Below are positions 25,725-34,773 of a stretch of DNA of 64,000 nucleotides, in pieces. This DNA comes from Actinoalloteichus fjordicus (GTDB lineage: Bacteria > Actinomycetota > Actinomycetes > Mycobacteriales > Pseudonocardiaceae), in assembly GCF_001941625.1 (NCBI RefSeq), contig NZ_CP016076.1, positions 372,001 through 436,000 of the forward strand. Reading direction: 5' to 3'. The translations under genes and the position numbers were made by a program. Each line of letters begins with the position of its first letter. The stretch's first letter is position 1. The notes under the pieces are model-generated. The model saw only the letters and a list, made by a program, of their open reading frames with translations. It did no database searches and was not told the DNA's origin.

Positions 25725-26978
25725 CTAGTTGGCGGTGTACTCGGTCAGGATGGTGTCCTGGTAGATCGTGGCCACCTCGTCGAGCGCGTCCTGCGGCTCG
25801 ACGTTGCCCGCCAGGATGTCGGAGTAGGCGATCTTCAGCGGGTCGAACAGCTCGCCGCCCTCGGGAATCCAGGGCCTGGGGTGCGCGCGCTCGATCACCG
25901 GGGAGAAGGCCGAGACGATCGGCTGGGCCGAGACGGCCGGGTCCTCATAGGCCGACTCGCGGGTGGGCAGCAGACCGAGCTCGGTCGCGACGGTGATCTG
26001 CGATTCGGTGCTGCTCAGGCACGCGATGAGGTCCTGTGCGGACTCGGTCACCGCGCTGCCCTGTCGGATCACGTAGTCGTGACCGCCGACCGGGGAGTTG
26101 CCGTCGCCGTCGGCGGGCCCGGGCACGGGGGCGATCCCCAGGTTCTCGGGATCGGCGAACGCCTCGCCCTCCAGCAGCTCGGCCACCGCCCACGGGCCGT
26201 CGATGATCATCGCGACGTCGCCCGCGACGAAGGCGGCCTTCATGTTGCCGTAGGAGTTGCCCTGGTCCAATGCGGTCTGCGCGGCGCCGTCGTCGAGCAG
26301 TTCCTTGGCGGTGGCCAGGCCTTCGACGGCCTCGGGGGAGTTGACCAGGATCTCCTGCGCCTCGGTGTCCACGAGGTCGCCGCCCGCGCCGTAGATGAAG
26401 GGCAGCGCGTAATAGGCGTCGTTGTTCAGGAAGATCGCCGACTCGCCGCCGAGTGCGGGTGCCGACTCCGCCAGCTCCGCCCAGCTCGTCGGCGGCTCGA
26501 CCTCGGCCTCGGCGAGCAGCTCCCGGTTGTAGAGCAGGGCGAGCGTGTCGGTGACCTGGGGAACGCCGTAGGTTCGTCCGTCGTACTGCGTCGAACTCCA
26601 CGGGGTTGCCAGGAAGTCGGCGGAGTCGGCGAGGTCGGTCTCGGAGAGGTCCTGGATCAGGCCGCCCTCGGCGAGCTGGGGGACCCAGGCGACCTCGGCA
26701 CGGAAGACGTCCGGCCCCTGCCCGCCCTGGGCCGCGTTCCGATAGTTGTTCAGGGCCTGATCGAAGGCCACCTGCTCGATGTCGACCTGATAGCCGCCCG
26801 CCTCGCCGCAGTCCTCGGCGAGCTGGGCGAAGACCGGCGACTCGGCGGGTCCGCTGGTGTCCCAGAAGACGACGGCTCCGTCACCGCTGCTCGCGTCGCC
26901 GCCGGAACCACAGGCGGTGAGTGCTAATGCCGAGGCCAGCCCCATGACGGACATGGTGCTGAGAGTTCTACGTCGCAT
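25725..26978 (-). CDS. Sugar ABC transporter substrate-binding lipoprotein (family 1)
   Basis: A 417-aa extracellular binding protein. The signal peptide ends in a lipobox with Cys23 (LTAC). The mature part has the MalE-type cluster B fold: VVFWDTSGPAESP at the start, GQGPDVFRAEVAWVPQLAEGGLI, and WAVAELLEG followed by PVPGPADGDGNSPVGG. ATG at 26978 has GGGAGGG 10 nt upstream. First gene of the transporter operon, divergent from the LacI regulator at 27260. A disaccharide (maltose, trehalose or similar) is the usual ligand class. Confidence 0.93.
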   Translation of the reverse strand: MRRRTLSTMSVMGLASALALTACGSGGDASSGDGAVVFWDTSGPAESPVFAQLAEDCGEAGGYQVDIEQVAFDQALNNYRNAAQGGQGPDVFRAEVAWVPQLAEGGLIQDLSETDLADSADFLATPWSSTQYDGRTYGVPQVTDTLALLYNRELLAEAEVEPPTSWAELAESAPALGGESAIFLNNDAYYALPFIYGAGGDLVDTEAQEILVNSPEAVEGLATAKELLDDGAAQTALDQGNSYGNMKAAFVAGDVAMIIDGPWAVAELLEGEAFADPENLGIAPVPGPADGDGNSPVGGHDYVIRQGSAVTESAQDLIACLSSTESQITVATELGLLPTRESAYEDPAVSAQPIVSAFSPVIERAHPRPWIPEGGELFDPLKIAYSDILAGNVEPQDALDEVATIYQDTILTEYTAN

Positions 26979-27190
26979 CGTTGCTGTCGTACCCTCCCGA
27001 GAGGACCTGCCGCGCGCATCGCAGAAGGTCGATGACTGAAAGCTTTTGCAGATTCGTTGACGCGGATTGCACTCCTGTTGCGTAGGTCACGTCAAGGGAC
27101 TGGCGGTAACCAACTGGTAACGAGGCTGCCCTGAGCTGAGTGTGCGGGTCTCCGGCTCGCGATTGGCGGGCAGTATGGGGCCGGGTGGTT

Positions 27191-27202
27191 GCAAAAAATT
27201 GC
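27191..27202. promoter_or_regulatory. Candidate LacI-family operator between malE-like and lacI-like genes
   Basis: GCAA-AAAA-TTGC is a perfect inverted repeat flanked by TT and GA, 57 bp before the regulator GTG. TTGCA half-sites also occur around 27051 and 27072. MalR-type actinobacterial regulators use TTGCAA-like half-sites, so this is a reasonable operator for the divergent pair. Confidence 0.42.
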
Positions 27203-27259
27203 GACGATCGGCAGGCTGCTCTCATCGGGTTGGTGCGATCAGGGAGAGGAGGCGGCCGA

Positions 27260-28309
27260 GTGGCTGGACTGTCGGAGATCGCCAGAGCGGCGGGGGTCAG
27301 CGTGTCGACGGTGAGCCGGGTGCTCAATCGCCGGGCAGGCGTCAACCAGGACACTCGGCGACGCGTGCTCACCGTGTTGGCGGAGATCCCCTACACCTCG
27401 CGGGGAATCGGGGCGCTGCGGCGGACCGGAGTCATCGGTCTGCTCGTTCCCGAGCTGTCCAACCCGGTGTTCCCTGCCTTCGCCGAGGCGCTGGAGACCA
27501 GGGCGGCCAGTGCGGGCTACGCATCGATGCTGTGCAACACCCGCTCGCTGAGTCCGCAGGGGCTCGGCGAGGAGGAGTACGTGCGCATGCTGCTCACCCG
27601 AGGCGTCGAGGGGATGATCTTCGTGTCTCCCGACATCACCAACCAGGAGAACGCCGCCGATGGCGAGGCCGGTCGAGTGCGCAGTCACTACCGCAGGCTG
27701 GTGGACGACGGCGTGCAGCTGGTGTTCGTCAACGGCGGCGCGGCATCGCTGAACGTGCCGGACGTCCGGGTCGACGAGCAGCTCGCCGGCTACACGGCCA
27801 CCCGACACCTGCTCGAACTGGGCCACCGGAGCATCGGCTTCGTCAGCGGCCCGGCGTATTCGCTGCCCTCCCGGCTCAAGCACGCGGGCTGGGCGGCGGC
27901 GATGGAGGAGGCCGGGCACGCCTCGCGGCCGGAACTGGTCGCCCATGCCCCCTACGGCGCGACCGGGGGTGCCAACGCACTGCGGGAGCTGCTCGGCCGC
28001 ACCGAGGTCACCGGCGTCATCTGCTCCTCGGACCACATGGCGTTGGGCGTGGTCGCCGAGGCACGGCGACAGGGCCGCTCGGTGCCCGCCGACCTCTCGG
28101 TGGTCGGCTTCGACGACAGCGCGTTGGCGGCGTACTGCGGCCCGCCGTTGACGACGCTGGCGCAGCCGATCGGCGAGATGGCGGCGGCCGCGGTCGCGGA
28201 ACTGGTGGAGCGCCTGGAGCCGGAGTCCGACGCGGACGCGGACACCTTCAGCCGGGTGTTCCGTCCTCGCCTGGTGGTCCGGGAGTCCACCGCACCGCCC
28301 GCCAGGTGA
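27260..28309 (+). CDS. LacI-family transcriptional regulator
   Basis: A 349-aa regulator with the N-terminal LacI helix-turn-helix (LSEIARAAGVSVSTVSRVLN) and a periplasmic-binding-protein-like effector domain (IGLLVPELSNPVF; DRQ-type GFDDSALAAY near the end). GTG at 27260 has GGAGG 9 nt upstream; the longer frame to 27140 has no family similarity. Divergent from the sugar ABC operon, so it most likely represses it until the sugar is present. Confidence 0.93.
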   Translation: MAGLSEIARAAGVSVSTVSRVLNRRAGVNQDTRRRVLTVLAEIPYTSRGIGALRRTGVIGLLVPELSNPVFPAFAEALETRAASAGYASMLCNTRSLSPQGLGEEEYVRMLLTRGVEGMIFVSPDITNQENAADGEAGRVRSHYRRLVDDGVQLVFVNGGAASLNVPDVRVDEQLAGYTATRHLLELGHRSIGFVSGPAYSLPSRLKHAGWAAAMEEAGHASRPELVAHAPYGATGGANALRELLGRTEVTGVICSSDHMALGVVAEARRQGRSVPADLSVVGFDDSALAAYCGPPLTTLAQPIGEMAAAAVAELVERLEPESDADADTFSRVFRPRLVVRESTAPPAR

Positions 28310-28663
28310 GGCACCTCGGCGAAGCGCCGGGCGGTGGGAGACGGCTCCCCCGGGCCGGGCGGATGCGCCCGCCGCGCGACAGGCAGGCCGGCCTGTCGTG
28401 ACCGGGAGAGCGGAGTCTGTCGACGTCCGAGTCGATCCGACGCGCCCGCGCCGAGGGTGCGCGACATCCGCACGGCGTTCTCGAGCCCGATCGTCCTGCG
28501 GTGCAGGCGAATCAGTCGACGGCGACGTCCGACCACTCGGCGGGGCGGACGGTTCGTTCGGAGTGTCGCGGCAGGCCGTGCCGTGTCGCGAGATCCCGGT
28601 ACTCGGCGGCACCCCCGTAGGCCAGCAGGAATTTCGTGATTCACATATCGATCTATTAGGCAA

Positions 28664-28679
28664 ATTGGTCTGAACCACT
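28664..28679. promoter_or_regulatory. Candidate DasR-responsive element (dre)
   Basis: ATTGGTCTGAACCACT matches the published dre consensus (ACTGGTCTAGACCACT type) at 13 of 16 positions, including both TGGT/ACCA arms. It lies about 100 bp upstream of the LacI-type regulator at 28781. DasR is the GntR-family GlcNAc-6-P-responsive global regulator of streptomycetes and relatives. Binding is not shown here. Confidence 0.45.
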
Positions 28680-28762
28680 ATTCGCCCAACCGGGGGTGCT
28701 GAACTGCGGAAATGCATTCGTTCTAGTGGTGAGCGTCGCGCATGCTTCACCTGTTGGTTCTG

Positions 28763-28775
28763 GACCGTTACGGTC
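28763..28775. promoter_or_regulatory. Small inverted repeat before the second LacI gene
   Basis: GACCGTTACGGTC (5-bp arms, 3-bp centre) ends 5 bp before the ATG at 28781. It could be an autoregulatory site or part of the translation start region. Confidence 0.3.
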
Positions 28776-28780
28776 ACTTC

Positions 28781-29881
28781 ATGGCGCGGTCAATGAATGC
28801 CCGCCGCCCGGCTACCTTGGCTTCGTTGGCGGCAGAACTCGGGGTCTCACGGACCACCGTGTCCAATGCCTACAACCGCCCTGACCAGCTCTCTCCTGAG
28901 CTTCGTCGGCGAGTCCTGGAGACCGCGCGGCGTCTAGGTTATCCCGGACCCGACCCGGTGGCGCGTTCACTGCGGACGCGAAAGGCCGGTGCAGTCGGAC
29001 TGCTGCTGACCGAGAACCTCTCCTACGCCTTCCGCGATCCGGCGGCGGTGAGCTTCCTGGAGGGGCTTGCCCTGGCCTGCGAGACGGCGGGCCAGGGACT
29101 ACTGCTGGTGCCCGCGAATCCGGAACGCGAGGATGTCGCGGCCGTACAGCGGGCAGGCGTCGACGGATTCGTCGTCTATTCGGTTCCCGACGACGATCCG
29201 CATCTCGCCGCGGTGCTGGAGCGGCCGGTGCCGACCGTCGTGTGCGATCAGCCGGAGTTGGAGCTGTTCGACTCCGTCGGCATCGACGACCATGCGGCGA
29301 TGACCGAGGTCGCCGCGCACCTCATCGCGCTGGGGCATCGGCGAATCGGCGTGATCTGCATGCGATTGAGCCGTGATCGCAACGACGACGTCGTTCCGCA
29401 GACCAGACAGCGCGGCGCGCACTTCCACGTGCAACGCGCGCGCCTGGCCGGGCTCGCCGAGGCATTCGCCTCCGTCGGCGTCGACTGGTCGGGTGTGTCG
29501 GTGGTCGAGCGCTTCGACCATGACGTCGAGAACGGCGCCGCCGCTGCCGCCCAGCTCCTGGATCGTGATCCGCAGATCACGGCGGTGGTCTGCACCTCGG
29601 ACATCCTGGCGCTCGGTGCGATTCAGGAGGCGACTCGCCGAGGACTGCGCGTTCCGCACGACCTCACCGTCACGGGCTTCGACTGCGTGGCCGAGGCGGA
29701 ACGGATCGGACTCACCACCGTGCGCCAGCCGGTGCGGGAGAAGGGCCTCGCGGCGGGCAGGCTGCTCACCGACCCGACCGATCACGGCAGGCCGCGTCGG
29801 GTCACGCTGCCGACCGAACTCATCATCGGAACCACCTCGGCGGCGCCGAGGACGGCAGAAGAACGCTGGTTCGGTCCCTGA
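28781..29881 (+). CDS. LacI-family transcriptional regulator (second)
   Basis: About 366 aa. The HTH is LASLAAELGVSRTTVSNAYNRPDQLS, with N at the hinge (VSNAYNRPDQL) rather than SRVLN. Its sugar-binding domain includes GLLLTENLSYAFRDPA, ELFDSVGIDDHAAM and a C-terminal VRQPVREKGLAAGRLL. ATG at 28781 is the likely start; 28742 and 28793 are alternatives and no strong ribosome site is seen. No transporter lies directly beside it, so its target is unclear; a nearby dre-like site hints at aminosugar control. Confidence 0.88.
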   Translation: MARSMNARRPATLASLAAELGVSRTTVSNAYNRPDQLSPELRRRVLETARRLGYPGPDPVARSLRTRKAGAVGLLLTENLSYAFRDPAAVSFLEGLALACETAGQGLLLVPANPEREDVAAVQRAGVDGFVVYSVPDDDPHLAAVLERPVPTVVCDQPELELFDSVGIDDHAAMTEVAAHLIALGHRRIGVICMRLSRDRNDDVVPQTRQRGAHFHVQRARLAGLAEAFASVGVDWSGVSVVERFDHDVENGAAAAAQLLDRDPQITAVVCTSDILALGAIQEATRRGLRVPHDLTVTGFDCVAEAERIGLTTVRQPVREKGLAAGRLLTDPTDHGRPRRVTLPTELIIGTTSAAPRTAEERWFGP

Positions 29882-30476
29882 CCTCCGATCCCCGAAATCT
29901 GGCACTGCCCGGCACTGACCGGCACGTGCGGTCCGGCGGGAGAACCGAGCCTGCTGAGGAGGGCTCGATCCGAACGCCGGCTCCCAGCCTGCGCGCCTAA
30001 GCCCGTCGGCTGCCGACAGCGCTTGTCTCCGATCGCAGGGGGCCGGCGGGTCGACTTCCACGTGCCCGCCCGCACCCGACATCAGCCCTCGGCGAGGCGG
30101 CGGTCGGCTTCGGCAGCGGCCGCCGGTGTGTTCGGCTCCGCTCACCTGCGGTGGTCGGCGGACCGGCCTACCCGCGCGCTGCGGTGCAGCCGGACGCTGT
30201 GAAGGTGTCGTCGCCACGGGCGGCGGTCTCGGCCGTCGCAGGGTCGGCGCGCGACGACGTCGGCGTCGGGTCGTCGTGGTGACGACACCGGGGCGGCGCC
30301 CGGCCACCGTCGTCGGTTCCCACCCCGTCGGTCGAACCTCTCCCGCCCGACCTCGAGTCCGCCCGCGTAGGCGGCTGCTCCGCCGACCACATCCCGTCGT
30401 CGGCGTGTCCCGACTCCTCGGCGAGCTTCCTGCCGCGCCCGTCGCAGAACCGCTCGGCCTCCCCACAGACGGCGAA
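29882..30476. other. Long intergenic region, no gene supported
   Basis: About 595 bp between the convergent LacI and OtsB-GH15 genes. Open frames are Arg/Pro/Gly-rich with no starts or family features. It could be a decayed gene remnant or spacer; nothing specific seen. Confidence 0.5.
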
Positions 30477-30510
30477 GAGCCCCGGACCGGCGTCGGCCGA
30501 TCCGGGGCTC
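30477..30510 (-). terminator. Terminator after the OtsB-GH15 gene
   Basis: Perfect 10-bp arms GAGCCCCGGA / TCCGGGGCTC with a 14-nt loop, about 60 bp beyond the stop at 30568. Confidence 0.7.
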
Positions 30511-30516
30511 TGCTTC

Positions 30517-30564
30517 GTCGGTGCGTCGGTGCGTCGGTGCGTCGGTGCGTCGGTGCGTCGGTGC
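30517..30564 (+). repeat. Six tandem copies of an 8-bp unit
   Basis: GTCGGTGC repeated six times without error, ending 3 bp from the stop codon of the OtsB-GH15 gene and lying between that stop and its terminator. It is likely hypervariable by slippage; effect unknown. Confidence 0.9.
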
Positions 30565-30567
30565 GTG

Positions 30568-33096
30568 TCAGGCGGACAGCAGCCGGGCACAGCGGATCAG
30601 GCCCAGATGCGAGTACGCCTGCGGGTGGTTGCCCAGCGAGCGCTCCGCGATCGGGTCGTACTCCTCCGGCAGCAGGCCCGTTGGGCCCGCCGCGTCGACG
30701 AGCTGCTGGAACAGCTCCTCGGCCTCGGTGCGCCTGCCGGTGAGGAGGTAGGCCTCGACCATCCAGGTGGCGCACAGGTGGAAGCCGCCCTCGGTGCCGG
30801 GCAGGCCGTCGTCCCGCTTGTACCGGTATACGGTCGAACCGCTTCGAAGTTCGGCCTCGGTAGCCGTCACCGTGGCATGGAACCGGGGGTCCGAGGGCTC
30901 GATCAGCCCGGCCAAGCCGATGTGCAGCGTCGCGGCGTCCAGGTCCGTGCCGTCATAGGCGGTCGTGAAGGACTGGACCTCCTCGTTCCACCCGTGCTTG
31001 AGCACGTCCTCGGCGATCTCGCTGCGCAACGCGGTCCAGGCCGGGTTCACCTCTCGATCGTGCGCCTCGGCGAGCTTCAGCGCCCGGTCCAGGGTCACCC
31101 AGCACATGACCCGCGAGTACACCCGGTGGCGCGGCGCGTGCCGCTCTTCCCAGATGCCGTGGTCCGGCTCGTTCCACCGTCGCGAGACCGCCTCGGCCAT
31201 GGACTTGACCATGCCCCAGTCGTCGTCGGTGAGCTTGCCGCGTACCTCGGTGAGCTGGACGACGAGATCGACCACCGGACCGAACACGTCGAGTTGAACC
31301 TGCTGGTTCGCCAGGTTGCCGACGCGAACCGGTCGCGAGCCCGCGTAACCCGGCAGCGTGTCGATCACGGCCTCCGGCCCCAGTGCGGTGCCGTAGAGGG
31401 TGTAGAGCGGGTGCAGTCGCTCCGGACCCGGCAGTGTGTCCAGAATGCGGTGCAGCCAGCCGAGATACGCCTCGGCCTCCACCGTGGACCCGAGCGACAC
31501 CAGCGCCTGAGCGCTGAGCGCCGCGTCGCGAACCCAGCAGTAGCGGTAGTCCCAGTTTCGGATGCCGCCGATCTCCTCGGGCAGCGACGTGGTCGCCGCC
31601 GCGAGGATCGCGCCGGTCTCGCCGTGGGCGAGCCCGCGCAGGGTCAACGCGGAGCGACCGACCAGTTCGCGCTGAACCGGCGGCAGCTCCAGGGTGTGCA
31701 GCCACTCGGACCAGTAGCGCCCGGCCCGGTCACGACGCGCGGCCTCCGAGGTCTCCGACGGCGTCAGATCGTCGGTCCCGCAGCGCAGCTCCAGCACCAC
31801 CGGCTGGTCCGCTCCGGGGTGGACGACCGCGCGGGCCGTCTCGTGGATGCCGTCGGTGTGGATCTCCCACTCGACGCCCGGCGAGTACAACGCGATCGGG
31901 TCGGAGGTGCCCAGCACCCGCAGACCGGCGTCCTCGCGCACCAGCCGAACCTGGACCTGGCCGAACTCCGGCCTGGGCGCGAACTCGACGCTGGCCGAGG
32001 TCGTGCCGCTGATCAGCCGGGTCAGGTCCGTGCGGTGCGCTTCGCAGTCCTGGTGCAGGTAGTCGGTGACCAGCAGCCGCGACCAGCGCGTCTCGACCGT
32101 CATCGTGCCGGGGAGATACCGCTGGCCCAGGGGCAGACCGTTGCGTTCCGGCTTGATCGAGAAGTGTCCGGCACCGGGTCCGCCGAGCAGGTCGGAGAAC
32201 ACGGCGGCGGAGTCGGGCTCGGGGTGACACATCCAGGTGAGTCGCGCATCCGGCGTGAGCAGCGCGACCGAACGCTCGTTGGCGAGCATGGTCAGCCGCT
32301 CGATCGGCGGCGCCTGCTCGCCGAACAGCCAGGTGCGTCGCTCCTCCAGCAGGAAGGCGAGCACCGTGGCCACGGCAGGCGTGTCGTCGATTCGATAGCC
32401 TGCCGCCGTGTCACCCGGTCCGACCTTGATGCCGAGGTCCGGGCCCTGCAGTCTGAGGAACGCCTTCTCGTCGGTCACGTCGTCGCCGATGAACAGCGCG
32501 GCTGTCGCGCCGACCTGATGGCGCAGGACGTCGAGCGCATTGCCCTTGTCCGTCTGCACCACGGCGAGTTCGAGGACCGCCTTGCCCTCGGTGGTCTCGA
32601 CACCGTCCCAGGTGGCCGGGTCGGCCCGGATGATCTCCATGACCGCGTCGGCCACGTCCGGCTCGGCACGGCGAACGTGCACGGCGATGCTCGCAGGCTT
32701 GATCTCGAGGTGAACGCCCTCGTAACCTGCGGTGATCTTCTCAATATGCTTCTTGAGTCGAGTGAGCAGCGCCGTCGCCTCGGCGTCCAGCTTGTGGACG
32801 AAGCCGACGTCGAACTCGGAGCCGTGGCTTCCCACGAGGTGGACCTCGGCGGGCAGGCGGGACAGCGTGGCCAGATCGCGGAGAGCCCGGCCCGAGATCA
32901 CCGCGGTGGTCGTCGTCGGCAGAGCCGCGAGCGATCGCAGTGCATGGACGGACTCTGGCAGTGGTCTGGCCTGGTCGGGGTTCGCGACGATCGGGGCGAG
33001 CGTTCCGTCGTAGTCACAGGCGATCAGCAGTCGGGGAGTCCGAGCTGTCTGAATGATCGCGCGGCGAAGATCGGCGGGGAGGGCCTCGGCGGTCAA
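30568..33096 (-). CDS. Trehalose-6-phosphate phosphatase fused to a GH15 domain
   Basis: An 842-aa two-domain protein. Residues ~1-255 are OtsB-type (HAD): DYDGTLAPI with D28 and D30, SGRALRDL, and FIGDDVTDEKAF. Residues ~260-842 are glycoside hydrolase family 15 (glucoamylase/trehalase-like), with GGIRNWDYRYCWVRDAA and ERHAPRHRVYSRVMCWVTLDRA. Mycobacterial trehalases belong to GH15. So the N-domain would make trehalose from T6P and the C-domain might hydrolyse trehalose or a related alpha-glucoside. It follows otsA by 43 bp on the same strand. Domain boundaries are estimated; whether both are active is unknown. Confidence 0.9.
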   Translation of the reverse strand: MTAEALPADLRRAIIQTARTPRLLIACDYDGTLAPIVANPDQARPLPESVHALRSLAALPTTTTAVISGRALRDLATLSRLPAEVHLVGSHGSEFDVGFVHKLDAEATALLTRLKKHIEKITAGYEGVHLEIKPASIAVHVRRAEPDVADAVMEIIRADPATWDGVETTEGKAVLELAVVQTDKGNALDVLRHQVGATAALFIGDDVTDEKAFLRLQGPDLGIKVGPGDTAAGYRIDDTPAVATVLAFLLEERRTWLFGEQAPPIERLTMLANERSVALLTPDARLTWMCHPEPDSAAVFSDLLGGPGAGHFSIKPERNGLPLGQRYLPGTMTVETRWSRLLVTDYLHQDCEAHRTDLTRLISGTTSASVEFAPRPEFGQVQVRLVREDAGLRVLGTSDPIALYSPGVEWEIHTDGIHETARAVVHPGADQPVVLELRCGTDDLTPSETSEAARRDRAGRYWSEWLHTLELPPVQRELVGRSALTLRGLAHGETGAILAAATTSLPEEIGGIRNWDYRYCWVRDAALSAQALVSLGSTVEAEAYLGWLHRILDTLPGPERLHPLYTLYGTALGPEAVIDTLPGYAGSRPVRVGNLANQQVQLDVFGPVVDLVVQLTEVRGKLTDDDWGMVKSMAEAVSRRWNEPDHGIWEERHAPRHRVYSRVMCWVTLDRALKLAEAHDREVNPAWTALRSEIAEDVLKHGWNEEVQSFTTAYDGTDLDAATLHIGLAGLIEPSDPRFHATVTATEAELRSGSTVYRYKRDDGLPGTEGGFHLCATWMVEAYLLTGRRTEAEELFQQLVDAAGPTGLLPEEYDPIAERSLGNHPQAYSHLGLIRCARLLSA

Positions 33097-33139
33097 CGCC
33101 TCCTCCTCACGGCATCAGGGGTGGACTGGTGAACTGCGG

Positions 33140-34582
33140 TCAGGGCGTGAGTTGCGTTCCCAGCGCCTCAAGAAATGACCTTGCCCAACGATCGACATCG
33201 TGGGTGAGAACCTGACGGCGCAGTGCGCGCATCCTACGGCGACCTTCCGTCGGATCGACGTTCAGGGCGGCGACTAGAGAATTCTTCACCCCATCCAGGT
33301 CATGGGGGTTGACCAGGAACGCACTGGTGAGTTCTGCGGCGGCTCCCGCGAACTCGCTGAGCACGAGCGCGCCGCCCAGGTCGTGGCGGCACGCGGCGTA
33401 CTCCTTGCAGACGAGGTTCATCCCGTCACGGACCGGCGTCACGACCATGACGTCGGCGGCGCAGTAGAACGCGGCGAGTTCGGTGCGTTCCACGGAGGAG
33501 TGCATGTAGTGCACGGCCGGGTGGCCCACCCGGCTGAACTGGCCGTTGATCCTGCCGACCTCGCGCTCGATCTCCTCGCGCATCTTCTTGTAGTGCTCGA
33601 CCCGCTCCCGGCTGGGAGTGGCGAGTTGGATCATCACGGTGTCCTCGGCGTCGAGCCTGCCCTCCTTGAGCAGCTCGCCGAAGGCGTGGAGCCGGACGTC
33701 GATGCCCTTGGTGTAGTCGAGCCGGTCGACACCCAGCATGATCCGGCGCGGGTTGCCGAGCTCGGCGCGGATCTGCCTGGCGCGCGCCTGCGTCTCCTTG
33801 CTGCGCGCCAGGGCGTCGAAGCCGGTGGCGTCGATGGAGATCGGGAAGGCCCCGACCCGGACCGGGCGATCACCGACCTGCACCACGCCGGGCCGGTTGC
33901 GGACGCCCACGCTGCCCCTGCTCGGTTCGAAGCCTGCGAGCCGTCGCGCCAGCCAGAGGAAGTTCTGCGCCCCGCCGGGACGGTGGAAGCCAACCAGGTC
34001 GGCGCCCAACAGGCCCCGCACGATCTCCGCGCGCCAGGGCAGCTGCATGAACAGCTCGACGGGCGGGAAGGGAATGTGCAGGAAGAAGCCGATGCGCAGA
34101 TCGGGTCGCAGCTCGCGGAGCATCGCGGGCACGAGTTGGAGCTGATAGTCCTGAATCCAGACCGTCGCGCCCTCGGCGGCGACCCCGGCGCAGCTCTCGG
34201 CGAACCGCCGATTCACTCGAACGTATGACTCCCACCAGGAGCGGTCGAACACCGGGGGAGCCACCACATCGTGGTAAAGCGGCCAGAGCGTGGCGTTGGA
34301 GAAGCCTTCGTAGTAGTCCCGGAATTCGGCGGAGCTGAGCGACACCGGATGCAGGTACTTGTCGGAGGCTTCGAACGGCTCGACGTCGACGTCGGCGACG
34401 CCCGGCCAGCCGACCCAGGCGCCGCGCCTGGCTCGTAGAAAGGGTTCCAGGGCGCTGACCAGCCCGCCGGGGCTGTGTCGCCATCGTTGCGTGCCGTCTT
34501 CGGCTTCTTCGAGATCTACCGGAAGACGGTTCGCGACAACGATGAAATCCGCGCGCGGAGAGATGCTGCTCGCGCTGCTCAC
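33140..34582 (-). CDS. otsA: Trehalose-6-phosphate synthase
   Basis: GT20 enzyme of 480 aa making T6P from a nucleotide-glucose and glucose-6-P. It has [12 protein letters not shown] at the start, [15 protein letters not shown] in the middle (acceptor region), [16 protein letters not shown] with the nucleotide-sugar-binding Arg/Lys, and [18 protein letters not shown] at 34582 is the start. It leads a two-gene unit with the OtsB-GH15 fusion, giving a complete OtsA-OtsB trehalose pathway, useful with the ectoine genes for osmoprotection. Confidence 0.95.
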   Translation of the reverse strand: MSSASSISPRADFIVVANRLPVDLEEAEDGTQRWRHSPGGLVSALEPFLRARRGAWVGWPGVADVDVEPFEASDKYLHPVSLSSAEFRDYYEGFSNATLWPLYHDVVAPPVFDRSWWESYVRVNRRFAESCAGVAAEGATVWIQDYQLQLVPAMLRELRPDLRIGFFLHIPFPPVELFMQLPWRAEIVRGLLGADLVGFHRPGGAQNFLWLARRLAGFEPSRGSVGVRNRPGVVQVGDRPVRVGAFPISIDATGFDALARSKETQARARQIRAELGNPRRIMLGVDRLDYTKGIDVRLHAFGELLKEGRLDAEDTVMIQLATPSRERVEHYKKMREEIEREVGRINGQFSRVGHPAVHYMHSSVERTELAAFYCAADVMVVTPVRDGMNLVCKEYAACRHDLGGALVLSEFAGAAAELTSAFLVNPHDLDGVKNSLVAALNVDPTEGRRRMRALRRQVLTHDVDRWARSFLEALGTQLTP

Positions 34583-34773
34583 CGTTCGCCTCCTCGGTTC
34601 CAGGGGAGCGATCGGCCGTGCCCGACTGACACGGGACCGGCGACGCTGCGCGGACGCTCCGTGTGTGAGAGCTATGTGGACGAGGCTAGTCCTTTCCTGA
34701 CTGTCGAGCTGATCGAGTTGTCCTCGTCACATGTCGCTGAGTAACCGATTGCTCCAGTCGGTGGAACATCTGC

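Larger units (their letters stand above)
28310..28780. other. Intergenic region with an AT-rich regulatory stretch
   Basis: About 470 bp with no supported gene. The first 310 bp are GC-rich without coding structure. From about 28630 it becomes AT-rich and holds a dre-like palindrome and a small inverted repeat just before the second LacI gene, so this is probably its control region. Confidence 0.55.

Noticed and set aside
30529-33132. Plus-strand open frame of 867 aa
   Set aside because: Antisense of the OtsB-GH15 gene, no domain character, begins in the 8-bp tandem repeat.
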